The notes under the pieces were generated by a model. That model had not been told where the DNA came from. It saw only the letters and a list, made by a program, of their open reading frames with translations, and did not search any database. Below, one piece after another: positions 31,660-45,086 of a DNA stretch of 64,000 nt. A program made the position numbers and the translations under genes. This DNA is from Glandiceps talaboti (lineage: Eukaryota > Hemichordata > Enteropneusta > Spengelidae). The DNA is taken from NCBI RefSeq assembly GCF_964340395.1, contig NC_135550.1:21349676-21413675 (forward strand), written 5' to 3'. The first letter of the stretch is position 1; the number at the start of each line of letters is the position of its first letter.

Positions 31660-32196
31660 CTTGTGGCACCAGCTTGGTCAATAGATTTCATGCTCGGTGG
31701 GGCAAACTTATATAAATCCCCGATTAAACTACTCCAGTTGTTCAATGTTAATGTTGATGTATAGTTAGTGTTGTAGTATAGTCGATGGCATAATAGGGGT
31801 TGCGACTTCATTATAACTGTTGTCAGCTGTGGTCTAATTTTAAGTTCGAGTTGCGTATAATAATTGTTTTAGAAATTTTTATTTGTCCAGGCGGTGTAGT
31901 ATTTATAGTTCTATGTTTGTTTGTTACTCAGTTTTGTCATTTGGTGAACTTGTCCGGAAAAGTGTTTATAATTTTGTGAAGAGAGTTTTAGATAGTAGTA
32001 ATGTTTATGTACAGTGTGTTTACTCATGTATGTACCATGACTCTCTCCAGTGGAGAGGTATTCTTTATTGATTAATATCACTATTTGTTTTTTGTATTAG
32101 TTTGGTTTTTTATATGTATTTTCTTGTAAATTCCTGGTGTATTTCTTTTATATGGGCCTTGAGCCTGATCCAAACAATAAATAAAAAATAAAATAA
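31660..32196 (+). mobile_element. 5'-truncated LINE 3' end
   Basis: A plus-strand frame at 31883-32071 ends SFGELVRKSVYNFVKRVLDS and SSNVYVQCVYSC, resembling the C-terminal region that follows reverse transcriptase in non-LTR elements ('f..R.l.SsN..v'). It is followed by GGGCCTTGAGCCTGATCC and a run of AATAAA units. Upstream sequence back to about 31660 seems to be the same copy but carries stops. Boundaries are approximate. Confidence 0.4.
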
Positions 32197-33429
32197 GTAA
32201 GTGTGTCATTGTTTCGTATACAGTGAGTGTGCTTAAATACCAGGTTTGAGTTATGGCAATATGCTTCAATAATGGGTGTATTACAAGTACCTTTAGGTAT
32301 GCAGCAAAAATTACTGTAGTTATGGTTAGTTATTGACACTCTAACTAACTAACTATAACTAACAATCTATCTAACTGTCTTACATTAGCTCAATGTTTTT
32401 TAACTAGACATGTTGTGTCGTGATACCAACAAAGTTATTTTGCAATGATATGTATTATACACGGCAAAAAAATAAAACATTAGAATTTATATTCTTTTGA
32501 CAAAGGTATTGAATATTGTTGTCGATCTTGAGGCAACAGTTCAGGCTACAACGACATTTTCTATCCACATTTGCCGTCAAATAACGAAATAACGAATAAC
32601 GAATAACGAAAGGAAATGGCTTTAAGTTGAAGCGAACATCAAGAAGAAAACTCATTTGTCTTTATTTCGAGTAATGCTCACAGTCCTTTGAGCTATTATA
32701 GTGCGATTTGTTAGTAACTAAACGTAGCGCACTGATTTATATCGCCGCTGTGTTGATTTTACAACGATTATAATTCGTCGGCAAACTCGCATTGGTAATT
32801 ACATTCAATACGTACCTTAAGGCATGGCAGTTGGCTACGTATACGGCAACTGGTTGTTGACGTTTATCAAGTCTTTAATAGAGTCGCTTAATCAGAGACA
32901 TATCAGCATTCAGATATTGTTAAAAGAGAAATAGGTATTATGATTTGCATACCTTGACTTGAAATAAGCATTTAATAATGCCATTTAGATAACGTTGACA
33001 TGATTTGCAATTCCTAACCTTAAAACATTCTTTTCAAGTACGTGTGCCTTTTCATTCTTACGTGGAGCGATAAGGAGTAAGTATAAAATGCCGAAATCAC
33101 TTCTAAAGCCTTGAACCTACCATATAAATCTTCATGACGGTTTTATGTATATATCTTTTTATTCATAGCCTGTAATAAGACTTTCTAATATGATGCATTG
33201 ATTATAACTAAAAATACTTTCGATGTTATAAATTGAAGATGTTATTCACTTGTATGGATAAAAAAAGTGAATCCCATGGGTGGATACAATTGGCTATTTT
33301 ATGGTGCTTTTTGTAATGGTGACAAGATCGCAATAGAATCTACGACGGCAACCCTTCTATTCAATCGTAAATCATGTGGACAGGAAGTGAGGTTCTACGT
33401 GAAAGTGCCCTTTCGCGTTTCAATTATAC

Positions 33430-33545
33430 AAACATATTCACATTGCCACCCATGGGAAAGTACTCATATTGCTACCCCATGGAGAAACATTCATATTACT
33501 AACTCACGAGGAAACAAATTAACATATTGTTACACCACAGGGTGA
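33430..33545. repeat. Degenerate ~33-bp tandem repeat
   Basis: Four units beginning CATATT (CATATTCACATTGCCACCC, CATATTGCTACCCCATGG, CATATTACTAACTCACG, CATATTGTTACACCACAG) spaced about 31-36 bp apart. The frame through them (33267-33545, plus) is probably a by-product. Confidence 0.6.
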
Positions 33546-35212
33546 GGGGCAGAATTGACGACACTCTACTGATTAATTTAATCAGTTATACCTTGTCACT
33601 CACTCAGTCGTGAAGAAATGCACTATAATTACGTAACACTTGGATACAGTAGTAGTATTCTTCCGCGGTAAACCTATAATGTTGTCACTAAAATATTATA
33701 TCAGTATTTCACATCTCCGCGATGTTTTGTACATTTTCACAGTGTATTTTTCTTACTCAACAGCGCCAAAGTGATACGATCATTGCAGTAACAGTGAAAA
33801 AAAAACCCTGTAACTTTAAACAGATCATCATGATACTTTACCTAAAACAATTCTTCTAGACTTAGTTTTCCGTTTCATTGTTAAGTTGTCTAAAAGTGTG
33901 ATGAAATAACATGGAAAATATCTCACATAGTGATAATGTGCTGTAATATTTGTGTGTTAATGTCAGAATATTCTAATATTTTGATCACATTTGATTCTAA
34001 TAGCTTGACAGAATCCTTTGAATTTAAATCGATTATTGCATGTTCAAAATGGTTTTCTTTTTGTAACAAACATTATTAAACTAAGCTGGATAGGTAATTA
34101 TTTTACGGTCAGACGAATGAAACAGACGGCTGATTTTCAAATTTTATTTTTTACTCACTTTCTGAAATATTTATTTCGCAATACTTACCTGTTATTCCAA
34201 ATTGAAATTAAATGACCAATTTTGTAGACTTATGTGTATTGTTATTGAACATGTGCCTGCTAATATTACTAGATTTGTGCTGCCAAATTGGCAACAAAAA
34301 GAGAGCACTTTCCAAACGTATTTTTAGTTTTTAATTTGAAATATTCAACGTCGTCGTGTATGCAGACAGGTGGGTACTACACGGTTCTTTTAACTTAAGT
34401 TGTAAAAGTAATAAGCGAGATAAATATTTAAGTTGCTGCTTGAATGCATCTCTCCAATGAATACAAAATACCCCAAAATTCATCAAAATCGCAGTACAAA
34501 TTAGTTATTCTGTGATTTCTTGCTTATGCGAGTTAACTATTCTTTCTGTGCAGATATGGGGGGGGGAGCCAAAGCGTCGAGTATAGCTACCTGATGTTGG
34601 TCCGAAAAGGGTAATTAACTTCAGTGTATTACTAGATTGCAATTATCTGCAAGTAATCATAATGAAATGAAATGAAAACCCATCGGATATTAAGACTGCA
34701 TATGATATTAAATTACCAAATAGGGGTGACGGTAATAGGAATGAGTGAACTTTTACAAAATTATGTAAATTAAATTGCATAGATTGTATTGCACGTCTAA
34801 ACATCTGTTTGGTTTACTTTATACGTATGCTGTCGAGATATTTAGGAAATGACTGTATATCACATCGGACATTTCAGTTATATTGGCTTCCATATTGAAG
34901 TCAAATAAGATTTTACTGTCGTGTTTATGAGTTTCTGAAAGATAAAGCGTAATATGTTTGTATATGCAGTGCCACAAATCAAACTTTGATGACAAAGAAA
35001 AGTCCAACTCAATATATCGTCTTGTATTAAGAAAACGACATTTTGGCCATGCACCTGCTGGTATATGATTCTAGCGCAACAAGAGTATAGCATTCCAATA
35101 TGGTATCGGTGAAAGGCTGACGTACACCAAAGCTTTACACTTTTTAGTCAAATTATATGTACTTTGGGGTTTTCTGTTGTTTCACGCTTTTTCTTATCTC
35201 AGTCGTCGAATG

Positions 35213-35389
35213 TCAGCATGTGGTGCATTGAGCTAATGGAAAATACCCAGATGGATCTCGAAAGGCATAATTAACCGCAAATAGATATACGCCGAGAAAG
35301 TAGAAAAACTGATTATCTGAAATGAAACGGTTTAGAGCCTTTGGGCGTCCATCTAAAGCGTTGTACATCAAAATGACAACAGCTAATAA
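35213..35389 (-). CDS. Exon-like open segment, hydrophobic protein, unidentified
   Basis: Behind a good acceptor (CAATTGCTTGCAG) the minus strand is open for 58 codons to a TGA at 35213. Near its start it reads LLAVVILMYNALDGRPK, then FFYFLGVYLFAVNYAFRDPSG. It has two hydrophobic stretches and balanced codon use, which suggests a membrane-protein exon or a fragment of a mobile or captured gene. I do not recognise the family. It lies within the presumed long receptor intron but does not fit its phase plan. Confidence 0.25.
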   Translation of the reverse strand, partial: LLAVVILMYNALDGRPKALNRFISDNQFFYFLGVYLFAVNYAFRDPSGYFPLAQCTTC

Positions 35390-38324
35390 CTGCAAGCAAT
35401 TGAATCAGCGTTGTAATACAAAATCCATCCATTATTATTACCAGGATGTAATACCTATCCTAACATTCCCATCCGATTTGCTCGTTACAATACTAATATC
35501 GTTCTCAGAGTCCTTTTAACTCTTTAAGTACCCTGTCAAAGAGTTTACCAGAGCTGAAGCGATAGAGGTTATCATCATTAGTCGCACTGCTGTTCTACAA
35601 CGATCTAAGTAGCCACACGCACATTTTAAAACCATGTTTACTTTGTCTGTATCAGATATTGACATTCCTTTCATTCATCATTATAGTGGAAAAAAGTAGA
35701 ATAATGTAATAAACGTAGACGTATACAGGATGTCATACAAATTAATATTTTAATCAGCGTCTGTTAATTGAAAACAGTTCACCATTGTCGTTCAAAACAT
35801 CCTTTAGCTGTACGCTGCAAGATACCATCTTTCGGCATTATATTTGACTACAATTTTAGGTCGATATTAAGGACCAACGCAGCATGTTTTGTACGCAGGT
35901 TTCAGCTCCATATTGAATAATATGTGATACATAACAGTTTGGGTTGATGTTATCATGATCATTGTCGAATGTTCTACTTTTCGGTTTGTTCACGCTGAGA
36001 CTTCATTTACAGGCGTTCAATGTGTTCATGCTGTACTAACCTTTTCAATGAGCGTGCTCGAATGAATGTCAGCATCGACAGAATAGATACCCGTCTATCA
36101 AGACCATTGTGGAGAAATTTGTAATGTGATATTACTAGCATGACAGATAAAAAGACTGGTTTGTATATCTCTGTCTTGACTATTCTTTATGTTGATGCGG
36201 GTAAATGTCATCAATGTATAAACCCCGTAATTATGTTGATATCTATATTATAAAACAAGACACTTGAATTGGATGAGAAGACTTTATTTATTTACATTAC
36301 ATGGTCAATCTTTATACATTCATTAGTATATGAACACGTTTGTTTTAAAGAATATAAAGATTGTAGCAACAGTTAGGACAATGGGCCATATGACAAAAAG
36401 TAGTAGAAGCTTATGTAAATAAAAAGTTCAATAAACACAAACGAAACATTTTTTCTAAATTTCTAATCTTGCCTATTACTAAAAGTGTACTGCTAATTGG
36501 GATTGTTATGTTTTGAACCATGGTTGTCTGTTTGTTTGTTAAGCTAGTCGGGTATCTAAAAACCGTTATGGTTGGATTTAGATAACACTGAATTGTGGAA
36601 AGATTGCTTATGGACCAATGACAATTCAATTCTGGACTACGATATTAGTGAATATTGCAATGAAACCAGAAAATAATGACAAATCTCAAATTTAATAACC
36701 ATACATGATTCCATGCATTAATTTTTGTGCTTAGATCATAGTTTAATTACATCACATTCGTGTTAACACTTTCATGACTGTATAATCTAAAGAAGTACGG
36801 AGTATTACATTTAAACACATTTCAATTAGACCGACGCTTTTTAATTAAAGATTATGAACAGAAGCATCAGGTTGTTTAAACTAATCACTTTCTTAAATCA
36901 AACAGGTTGAATGAAGTAGCTTAAGCTTATTGGAAGAACCGCTTCCTGCGTCGACGGAGACAGTCTTACTGTTGATACAGTCACATTGAGGAAACATTTC
37001 TCTAAAAACATTTGTGATTGTGTGATTGACTATTGTATAGATTAAATCTATAAGACGAGTTTATCTTTATTACGTAATAACTGTGTTTTATTTATTGTTC
37101 CAAAGCAATATGAATGTATACAAAACTTATGTAAAAGCTATCTTCTATGTGGTTACTGCTGCTTTGTTGTTCTCTCCATGCCAGTCTGGTATTGACAGGT
37201 CTGTCTAGAGTAGATACATAGGACTACCAATGGCATTCAGTTACATTTCGTCTCAGCATTCATCAACAACTCATTTCTACATACATCTTGTATTCTCTGT
37301 GGCTTTCAGAACCGCCTGTTACGGTAGTTCCATTTTTACATCATTACTGTGAATTGAAGGCCATCAACAAACCCTTATACACAGAGGATTTTATTTCACC
37401 AGTACCATCATTTCGTCAAAGTCTATTACCGATCAAAATGACGACACATCCCCATAATTTGATGTTATTGCACACCGTCTTCAAATTTATTAATGAGCAT
37501 TTCAATTTTCTAATTTGCCCGATCCGTCCCAGTCAATCACAACCATATGCAACAATCTGTTTGAAGTGGATCGTAAGTCAAGACAACCCGAAAATTAAAA
37601 GTTGAACTGCTTGTGGGTTAATAACGTTTGTAATTGAAGATATTAAAGCTATGAATGGCGTAGTTGGTGACATGATATACAGCAAGATGAGCTTTTCCTG
37701 ATTACAAATCACATATCATTGTTGAAATGATAAGGTTTGGTAAATGTACTCGACATGTTGCAACTACGGATACATTTGATCAGTTGGCATAGACTGAATA
37801 GCTATTCAGGTATTGATTCAGAAGTAACATATAATTAGGGAAACGTAGACGTTAAGTCATTTACACAATTACTAGAAACTGAATGAAACATTTGACAGAT
37901 ATTGTTATCATTAAACCACAAGACTTGACACAACATTCTCCAGGTAACGTCAGTCGTCAATTTAAAACCGCAATTAATAGCATCACTGCTGACAGTGTAT
38001 AGACAACATTGTGTGTTCTGCATTCTGTACAATATCGTCGCTTCTCGCTCATGTTTATTTATATAACAGCTAGAAAGGCTTCATAATCACATATAAGATA
38101 AGAGTCTGCAAATAGTCTAGCTAAAATTGCAATCGCTATTGACAAAGATTAAGGCATTGTTTCTTTTTTCTCATTGCATTAATTATTCAGGAAATAGATA
38201 ATGGTATCTAACAACAGTGTGTATACGTTGTTAAAATTTGTAACGTCAATACGCCAATAGTTTCCACAAAGTCAAGACACTCGTACTCTTATCATAAAGT
38301 AATGACACGTTGCAATTCTCGTAC

Positions 38325-38352
38325 GTACGTACGTGTGTGCGTGCGTGCGTGC

Positions 38353-38403
<51 letters not shown>

Positions 38404-38418
38404 CGTGATAGTGGTCGT

Positions 38419-38463
<45 letters not shown>

Positions 38464-38472
38464 CGTACGTGC
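38325..38472. repeat. (GT)n/(GTGC)n compound repeat
   Basis: ACGT, GTGC and GT units in two long blocks separated by GATAGTGGTCGTGATT. It produces poly-His/Thr false ORFs. Confidence 0.97.
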
Positions 38473-38624
38473 GCATGCAAACGTATGCGTGTGTCAACCT
38501 CGAGACATGTTCAAGTCGTAATGAATCGTCTGCTGGAATACTATTCCAAGGATAGGTACCATGCACAACAATCTAATACAGCAATTACCAGTCGATGCCA
38601 TCAATATGCAATATCCTAGTGGTA

Positions 38625-38870
38625 TGGTGGTAGTACTAATGATTACGAGGTTGCTGTGCATGGTAATCGTCGTGATAGAAATGATAATAGTTATGATTAT
38701 CATGGTAATGATGGTAGTGTTGGTAGTGGCTATCAATGTGGTGGTGGTGGTGGTGGTGGTGGTGGTGGTTGCTGTGGTTACTATAAATGGTGTCGATGGT
38801 AGATGTAAAGATGCAGTGAATAGTGGTGATGACAATGGTAGTGGCAATGCAGGTAGTAGTGGTAATGGTG
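38625..38870. repeat. Imperfect GGT/GAT-rich triplet region
   Basis: A pure GGT run near 38742-38769 lies inside a longer stretch of imperfect GAT/GGT triplets. All long frames over it are low-complexity. Confidence 0.85.
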
Positions 38871-41279
38871 ACAGTGTTTACTGTATGGGTAAAGACGGTG
38901 ATCACGATAATCGTGGTTGTGTTTTTTTTCTTTCAATTTAAGCAACGTAAGAAATTCAAAGGTTTTTGAAAGTGGAACACATGATAAAATGTTATGTTTG
39001 TCAATGAAAGCGATCCACTTGAAATTGAAGTACACAGTCGTGTGATAATGTTTTAATCACTATTAGATTCGGTTCAGTAACTGAAGAAAGTTATATCCTT
39101 GTAGCACAGACAGACAATAAATCATACCTGGCACATTTCGATGTACAAGTCGTATGGGAATTAATTTACAACGATAGTTCACAACCATAAATCCAAATAT
39201 ACTCTATCGGAAGGATAGCTTCCTCTGGAACAATAAAGTAAAGGATACCCCATATAGGAATAAATGCATATTTACTGCACCGGACTGACATGACATGACA
39301 AGTGTAATGTGATGGACACACGATGACACTGAACATGTTAGATGGTGAATATTATCTCAAGAGAATAAAGTTTGATGGCCATCCTATTAAATTAGGACTT
39401 TGCGTTTTTGAAGGGTGAACAGGAAATGAAATTTCAACAATCTTTATTAAACATGGAATAAAGTATTGAAAATTGTCGTTTTGTCTGCCATGATTAAACT
39501 TGAGACCTCCTTTGCGAAGCGTGAATACTTAAAGTTAGTATTGCCCATAATCTAATATATGAACCTGCCCAGAATTTAGGTAAATTGAACACGTAACTTA
39601 TATTATATCTTTACTTGCGAACAATCTATGGGTTAGAGCCTGCAATTAAGAACTGTATTCTGGAGAGTTACTGATTGAAAATTCTTTTTAGTCTGATTTA
39701 ATTGATTTTATTTCATTAGGTTTCAGTGAATGGACAGCAAATCTAGTATCGACGCAGAAGCCATCATTCAATCTGTGATACACACTCTGGGGTAGGTTTA
39801 ATTTACGTAGTATGTGTACTGGTTTGAGTAGCCCGACACAGCTGGTTTATGTAAGTAGTGATGCAAGACTTTCTTTAATCACTAGTCATATCAACTTCGA
39901 TATTGTAATGGGATACATGTATTTAGACATGTGTCTGTCATGGGGCACAGTCTGTAACTTAGTGAATTCGGATGGGGGAGGGGTGGGGGCTTTTGTTATA
40001 AATTTCATGTTTACCTACCAACTGGAAGAAGTCCCCTCGTTATTTAGATTGTATAATATACAATACCAGATGACATAGTTTGGTACCAAATTAATTAATT
40101 AATGAATCACTTAATTAATTAATTCTTACGACAAAAACATTCAGAATAAACGTGTAGGAATGATATTTTTCACTGACATTTCAGGGATAAACAACAGTTT
40201 ACTCAAGGATTCAGCAAAAGAGTGTATAAGATCCTGTGACCAACATCTCCGAAATAATTGAACGAGGCGAGATTAACTTTATGAATGTTTTGAGAGAGAT
40301 TTGGTCGCTAATATCATACAGAGCTTATTGTAAGATGTAAGGTGATAACATGACGAGGCGATGGCGCTGAAAACGTTTGTGACCTATACATCTAGTTAGA
40401 ATCACATCCCCTAAGGATACACGTATCTGTACCATGCTGCTGCTAGATATAAATTATGTATTTGTTAATGTATTTGTTTTTGTACGCTTATAGTTGCATA
40501 CTGCGCTTTAAAGAAAACCTCACAATTGTTGCCATTTATAGAAATGCTATTGACACTGTGAGTTTGATTATTCATCATTTGTAATGGCACAGACAGTGTT
40601 CATAGCCTTTCATAATCCAAAAGTAAGCCATGGAAACGTTTGTGCCAGATATAGTCTGAAATATATAGTATATCACAGACAAGAAAGGGACGGCTTTGTT
40701 TTTGAGACTATCTACTTTCTTAAGTAACGCATTTGGACGGAAGGAACACAAGCAAGAAATGGTTCCAAGAAATGTTTAGATATGACCATACAGTCACCTC
40801 GTTCTGCAGTGCACTCTTTTAAACCTGACCACACAGCTTATGAATCTCTATGGTGAAGCGTAATCACTTTGGAACAGTAAATTTGAAATGATTGCGCCGT
40901 TCTAGGTCAAAACGCACTTTTCTGTTGGTAGTAGATATACAACGCAATCTAGGCTATAAAACCTAGCAAATGACCCATATCATTCCTTTACACCATCATT
41001 CCCTACAAATTGGCGATACCTTTTATAACAGGTATATATATTACTCATCTTTATAATCATTAAAACAAACGCACCGTGCTATGAATACAGTTTATTGTTC
41101 AGTAAGTGTATGGTATCAGTACAATTGTCTCAGATACTTCCTTCTTCATGAGATTACTCTAAACCCAGCACACAATGTGTTAAAACTTAAAACCAAATAA
41201 AGGTAGGGGTTGATATTTCCAACGTGATGGCATGTTGTGAATGGACATCCAGATACTCTTAAGTATGTATATCTCTTAG

Positions 41280-41281
<2 letters not shown>

Positions 41282-41335
<54 letters not shown>
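41282..41335. repeat. (TA)n, about 27 units
   Basis: Perfect dinucleotide repeat. The plus-strand frame beyond it (to 41506) is open for about 57 residues of ordinary composition (QAFVLQLIQRRALKNCNK...), but I cannot link it to any family. Confidence 0.97.
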
Positions 41336-41337
<2 letters not shown>

Positions 41338-41963
41338 AGCCTTCGTTTTGCAACTCATACAAAGACGTGCTTTGAAAAATTGCAATAAAATTTGTGACAT
41401 TCTTGGGGACTTGAAAACAGTAAAATTGAGGCATTCTTCAAGAAGTAAAATACCTATTTGTGAAGGAAATGAATCTGAACACATTATACCAATACCAAAC
41501 ATTTGATTTTTTTCTGATTGTACCTGACTACATCTTTTGTAAGCTTGGATATCTATGAAGATTCATTTTTTACTGTGTCGGCACACATGAATTATTGTGA
41601 TTGACATTTATGTGTGTGGGATTGTCAAATTAGTCAGATTGTAGTCTGGTTGACTAGAAATGCATCCTAAAGCAACAGGGTAGATAGGATTGAACAGGTT
41701 TGGCGCCAGTAAATAATGTCACAAACGTCTAAGGTTCGAATTTATCCCGTACTTGATATAACCATTCATTCGTCAAAGACGAATGAGTGTAAATATAGAA
41801 CCTGTAGCTTTCGTCGTGATTTGTATAAACAATCTACACCATAGTGTGAATATACCTGGGAAGAGAAAAAATTATTTGAGTATAGTAATACTTTTGGATG
41901 TGCAGAGTTACAATACGGAAAGTGGTTCTTTTCCTTAATGAATAGATTGAAAACATTACTTAC

Positions 41964-41988
41964 CGATATCTGGTGTGACACCAGCGAC
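41964..41988 (-). CDS. Candidate 25-nt microexon of the adhesion GPCR (N-terminal of LamG)
   Basis: On the minus strand a strong pyrimidine tract and CAG precede GTCGCTGG, and 25 nt later there is a perfect GTAAGT donor. Read in phase 0 it gives VAGVTPDI plus one base. That base completes a Val codon with the TA that begins the exon at 18923, so the joined reading is ...TPDI-V-YGSAKYHW. The intron to the next exon would be about 23 kb. The signals and phase are good, but a piece this short can occur by chance. Confidence 0.5.
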
Positions 41989-42204
41989 CTGAGGAACAAA
42001 TAAAAAAAATGATACATAGTTATAACTTACAGGAGTACAATAGCCAAGGTTACTCTTTCCGAAACCAATGTTTGACAATATTAGAACAGCGCTGTTGGTT
42101 TTGCTTATATAGTATTTTTTATTAGAATTCTGAAAGGGTAATTCAAAAAATAAAGGCTCAAGCCCAAAAGATTTGAATACATAGCTATTAGGCAAATGTG
42201 ACTA

Positions 42205-42720
42205 CTAGGTTCCCACCCCACATGAACACTGTCATGGGGGAGGGGACTATTACACTAGGTCCAAATTACATAACAATTTCTTTGACATGCGCAGGTGAAC
42301 TTCGTTCAAACTTGACACAAAGGTAGCATACCATATATGCAGATACATCAGTCTCTTCTTTTCGCGACCTTTTCAAATTTGAAACAATGGCGACGTATTT
42401 GGTGTAAAAGTCCACAATGTACACAGTGTCTCAGGAACTATGAGACAAACTGAATTTAAACTTTTGTTGTCATTATGTTCAAGAAATCCCACAATGTTTT
42501 TATAAATAGAGGTCAAATTTAGTTATTGTAGATGTTTATGTTTTATGTTGGAACCGTGAAATAGCTTACATTTGATATTGGAAGTGTGTCTTCTAAGAAG
42601 ACTTGTTTAGCTTTAGATGACATTAGTTGTAATTAAGTGAAAAACGCCTTTGGCAAAAATACTCCTATTTCGAAGTGTAAGAAGGGTAAATGAACGTACG
42701 CGAAAATCACATTTCGAGTT
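42205..42720. mobile_element. CCGTCC-class interspersed repeat (part)
   Basis: Begins with GGGGGAGGGGACTATTACACT and continues with GACATGCGCAGGTGAACTTCG and 'TTCAAACTTGACACAAAGG'. This layout (G-rich start, GGGACTAT, then TTCAAACTT) parallels the elements at 15.4 and 43.5 kb. No coding frame. Confidence 0.4.
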
Positions 42721-42804
42721 TGAGTTAAGGAATTTTATAGCTAAAAAGATGTAGGCTCTCATGGGACATTACATGTTTGACACATCTTTGACACATTTCA
42801 ACTC

Positions 42805-42975
42805 AAGACTAACAATAACAGAGACACAATAAACACAGCAGGGTCCTTTGCCAAGTCACATTGAACAGTGGTAAATATTGCTATTCTTTCACAGTGCAGT
42901 AAAGCAGGCTACCAATGAAAACATTACACATGGACTTGATTTTAATGGCTGCAATTGTTTATTTTCTAACACCAC
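42805..42975 (+). repeat. Dispersed repeat, copy 2 (partner at 25990)
   Basis: Shares in order AACAATAACAGAGACACAA, CACATTGAA-AGTG, TTCACAGTGCAGTA, 'AGGCT..C...TGAAAA', 'CATGGACT' and TTTTAATGGCT with the copy near 26 kb. Confidence 0.6.
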
Positions 42976-43519
42976 TTCTACACCCCCACTGTGCTCGGCA
43001 CCAAGGTAGTTTCTTTTGTGTTAGAATTATCAGAGGGTATGTAATAAATGTCATATTGCATGAGTGAAACACCAAGCCAACATCATTTTAGCTGTAAGAT
43101 TCATTTGCGCTATGATAGCACCTGAGTGATTCTGTGTTATCGAATGTTAGTGCGTTTACATTTAAAAAGGATCCTTTCAATTTGCACTAGCCACAAAAAC
43201 AGTTTCGTCTGATGTAATGTCTTACTTCTCAATATTGTAAACCATTATGTGTATTGAATCATCTACAGTTAAACTTGTGCATATATCTGTATACATAACA
43301 TTGTAAGAAATCGTTATGAATTTGAAGTTTGCAGTACAAACTCTAATATTCGGTGCCTCGATCGACCAGAAGATGTTGAATTTCCACATAAAACAATAAT
43401 GCAGTGAAAGAATACATGGTGATTGCTGTGACTGAATGTGTATGACCTTGCTTGTCCCTTGACATAGAATACTTAATGAGCACTACCATATGTACGTATC
43501 GGGGCAAGTCAAGCTGTCT

Positions 43520-44270
43520 TTTAGGCCCCCCCCCCCTCCTAAAGGGGGTGCTATTACAATGGGCTCCATCAATGCGTCCGTCCGTCCGTCATTTCTCAGA
43601 CATGCCAATTCTTTTAAATCATGTTTACAAGTAATATTGGGGGAAAGAAGTAGACACAACCATTATTTTGGTGCTCATTTAATTTTTACCATATGGCGGC
43701 CATATTTGTAGTAAACAATCACTATATTTAATACTGCATAACTAAACAACTTCAATCATAGTCTCTATTCACGGACCACCAAAAAATACCACTTACATAT
43801 TGCAGACACTTTGTCGCAATTATGTGTGGCTAATGTCTTTTAAATCATGTCTATATATAATGCCGAACCAAATAAACATACACATGCATTACTTTTGGTG
43901 CTCGTATCCCATTCTACTCAATGGCAGCCATATTTGTAGTGAACAATCATGATTTACAAGTGTACCAATTAACTCAAAAATGTTAATACATTAAAGTGTC
44001 TATTTGAGGGGAATATGTCATCTATGGAGACTTGTTTGTAAGTAATCTTTAGTGAATATATCTTTGGTTGTTTGATGACAAAAATGTCTCAGTTGCAGCC
44101 AGTGGAGTTCGAATTATCTGCCCATTGCAAAAACCACATTTGGCGCAGATTAGGTCAATATCAATTCTAAATAATGGACGTGGTGCATTATCCATTAGAG
44201 AATACATTAAACTCAAATATACCATAATACAACCTACAAATAACAGGGTTTTTTTTCAGTTTCTGTGAGG
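43520..44270. mobile_element. CCGTCC-class interspersed repeat with internal duplication
   Basis: GGCCCCCCCCCCTCCTAAAG, then GGGCTCCATCAATGCGTCCG and TTCTCAGACATGCC. Internal duplicates include 'TTTTAAATCATGT' (43612, 43839) and GGC(G/A)GCCATATTTGTAGT (43696, 43924), spaced about 228 bp. Frames through it (43452-43711, 44068-44268) are repeat-derived. Confidence 0.5.
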
Positions 44271-45023
44271 ATATGAAACAATCTACGATGTCAATTAACG
44301 GCAAGTCCAAAGTCTGACATGATTAAATGAGTAACAATTTACTTTGACATTCTTATGCTGGATTTGATATTGAGAGAGTGGTGCTAAATGATTAAATTAG
44401 TGAATTCCAGCCTTTCGAAATAAAACATATTGCCACTCTCAAGAAACACTTCTCCAGGTCTTCCTGCTGAATTAACAAGCACGGCCAAGGGAATTTTCTT
44501 AATGGAACCCGATGTTAAGGAGAAGTGAATGTAAATGGAAAGCATGAAGGGACTTATGACAAGTCATAAGTTGTTCCATTCGAGTAGACATGCAAATTGG
44601 ACAAGGTTTGTCTCGTCTCCTGAAATATTCAAAGGAAATGCAGACAGTCCATCGTCGAACAATCCATAGTGGAGCGGAAATACACGCCATGTAGACTGAA
44701 AACTTTTACTAGGAGCATTCCTCGCAACCTTAGGTTATAGAAGAGATCAGATCTAGAGTCTTCATGATGCATGGATGTGAAAGCAAATCAAGCATGCGAT
44801 CTTGTGAATGTCAGTACATTTGTTATTTGCTCATCAGTTGATAGCACTTAGGTACAAGACTCGACTAAACATAGTAACAATAGTATCAGTTTGTAAATAG
44901 AAGACATTTCCATGTACACTCTTCTAACATGGTTCAATATTAGAGAAAAGCTGTTCAAAATACAATCTCGCACACTCATATAGACTAAGAAAAAAGACAT
45001 TGTTGTCAAGACTATTGCTCTTG

Positions 45024-45086
45024 TTCAGCGCCATAGAACGTTACTACGTATTGGATTTTGCGCTGTACAAATTCTTTGACTGATGA
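45024..45086. repeat. SINE-like block, copy 2
   Basis: CAGCGCCATAGAACGTTACT... to TTTTGCGCTGTACAAATTC aligns with 4233-4298. It is flanked by a short TGAC/TGAT tail. Confidence 0.5.

Larger units (their letters stand above)
18924..41963. other. Very long presumed intron with sparse repeats
   Basis: If the microexon at 41988-41964 is right, this 23-kb stretch is one intron. Apart from the elements listed separately I see no exon I can place in the receptor. Long parts (about 21.1-27.2 kb, 29.7-31.6 kb, 33.6-35.2 kb, 35.4-38.3 kb) are AT-rich sequence with only scattered stop-bounded frames. Confidence 0.4.

Noticed and set aside
37288-37605. 105-residue plus-strand ORF
   Set aside because: No domain, no supporting splice or start context; not distinguishable from chance.
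38246-39035. ORFs rich in TH, CV, VVV or HHH on both strands
   Set aside because: Derived from GT/GTGC and GGT/GAT repeats.
41690-41745. tRNA-like GGTTCGAAT box
   Set aside because: No matching A box or cloverleaf arms could be drawn.
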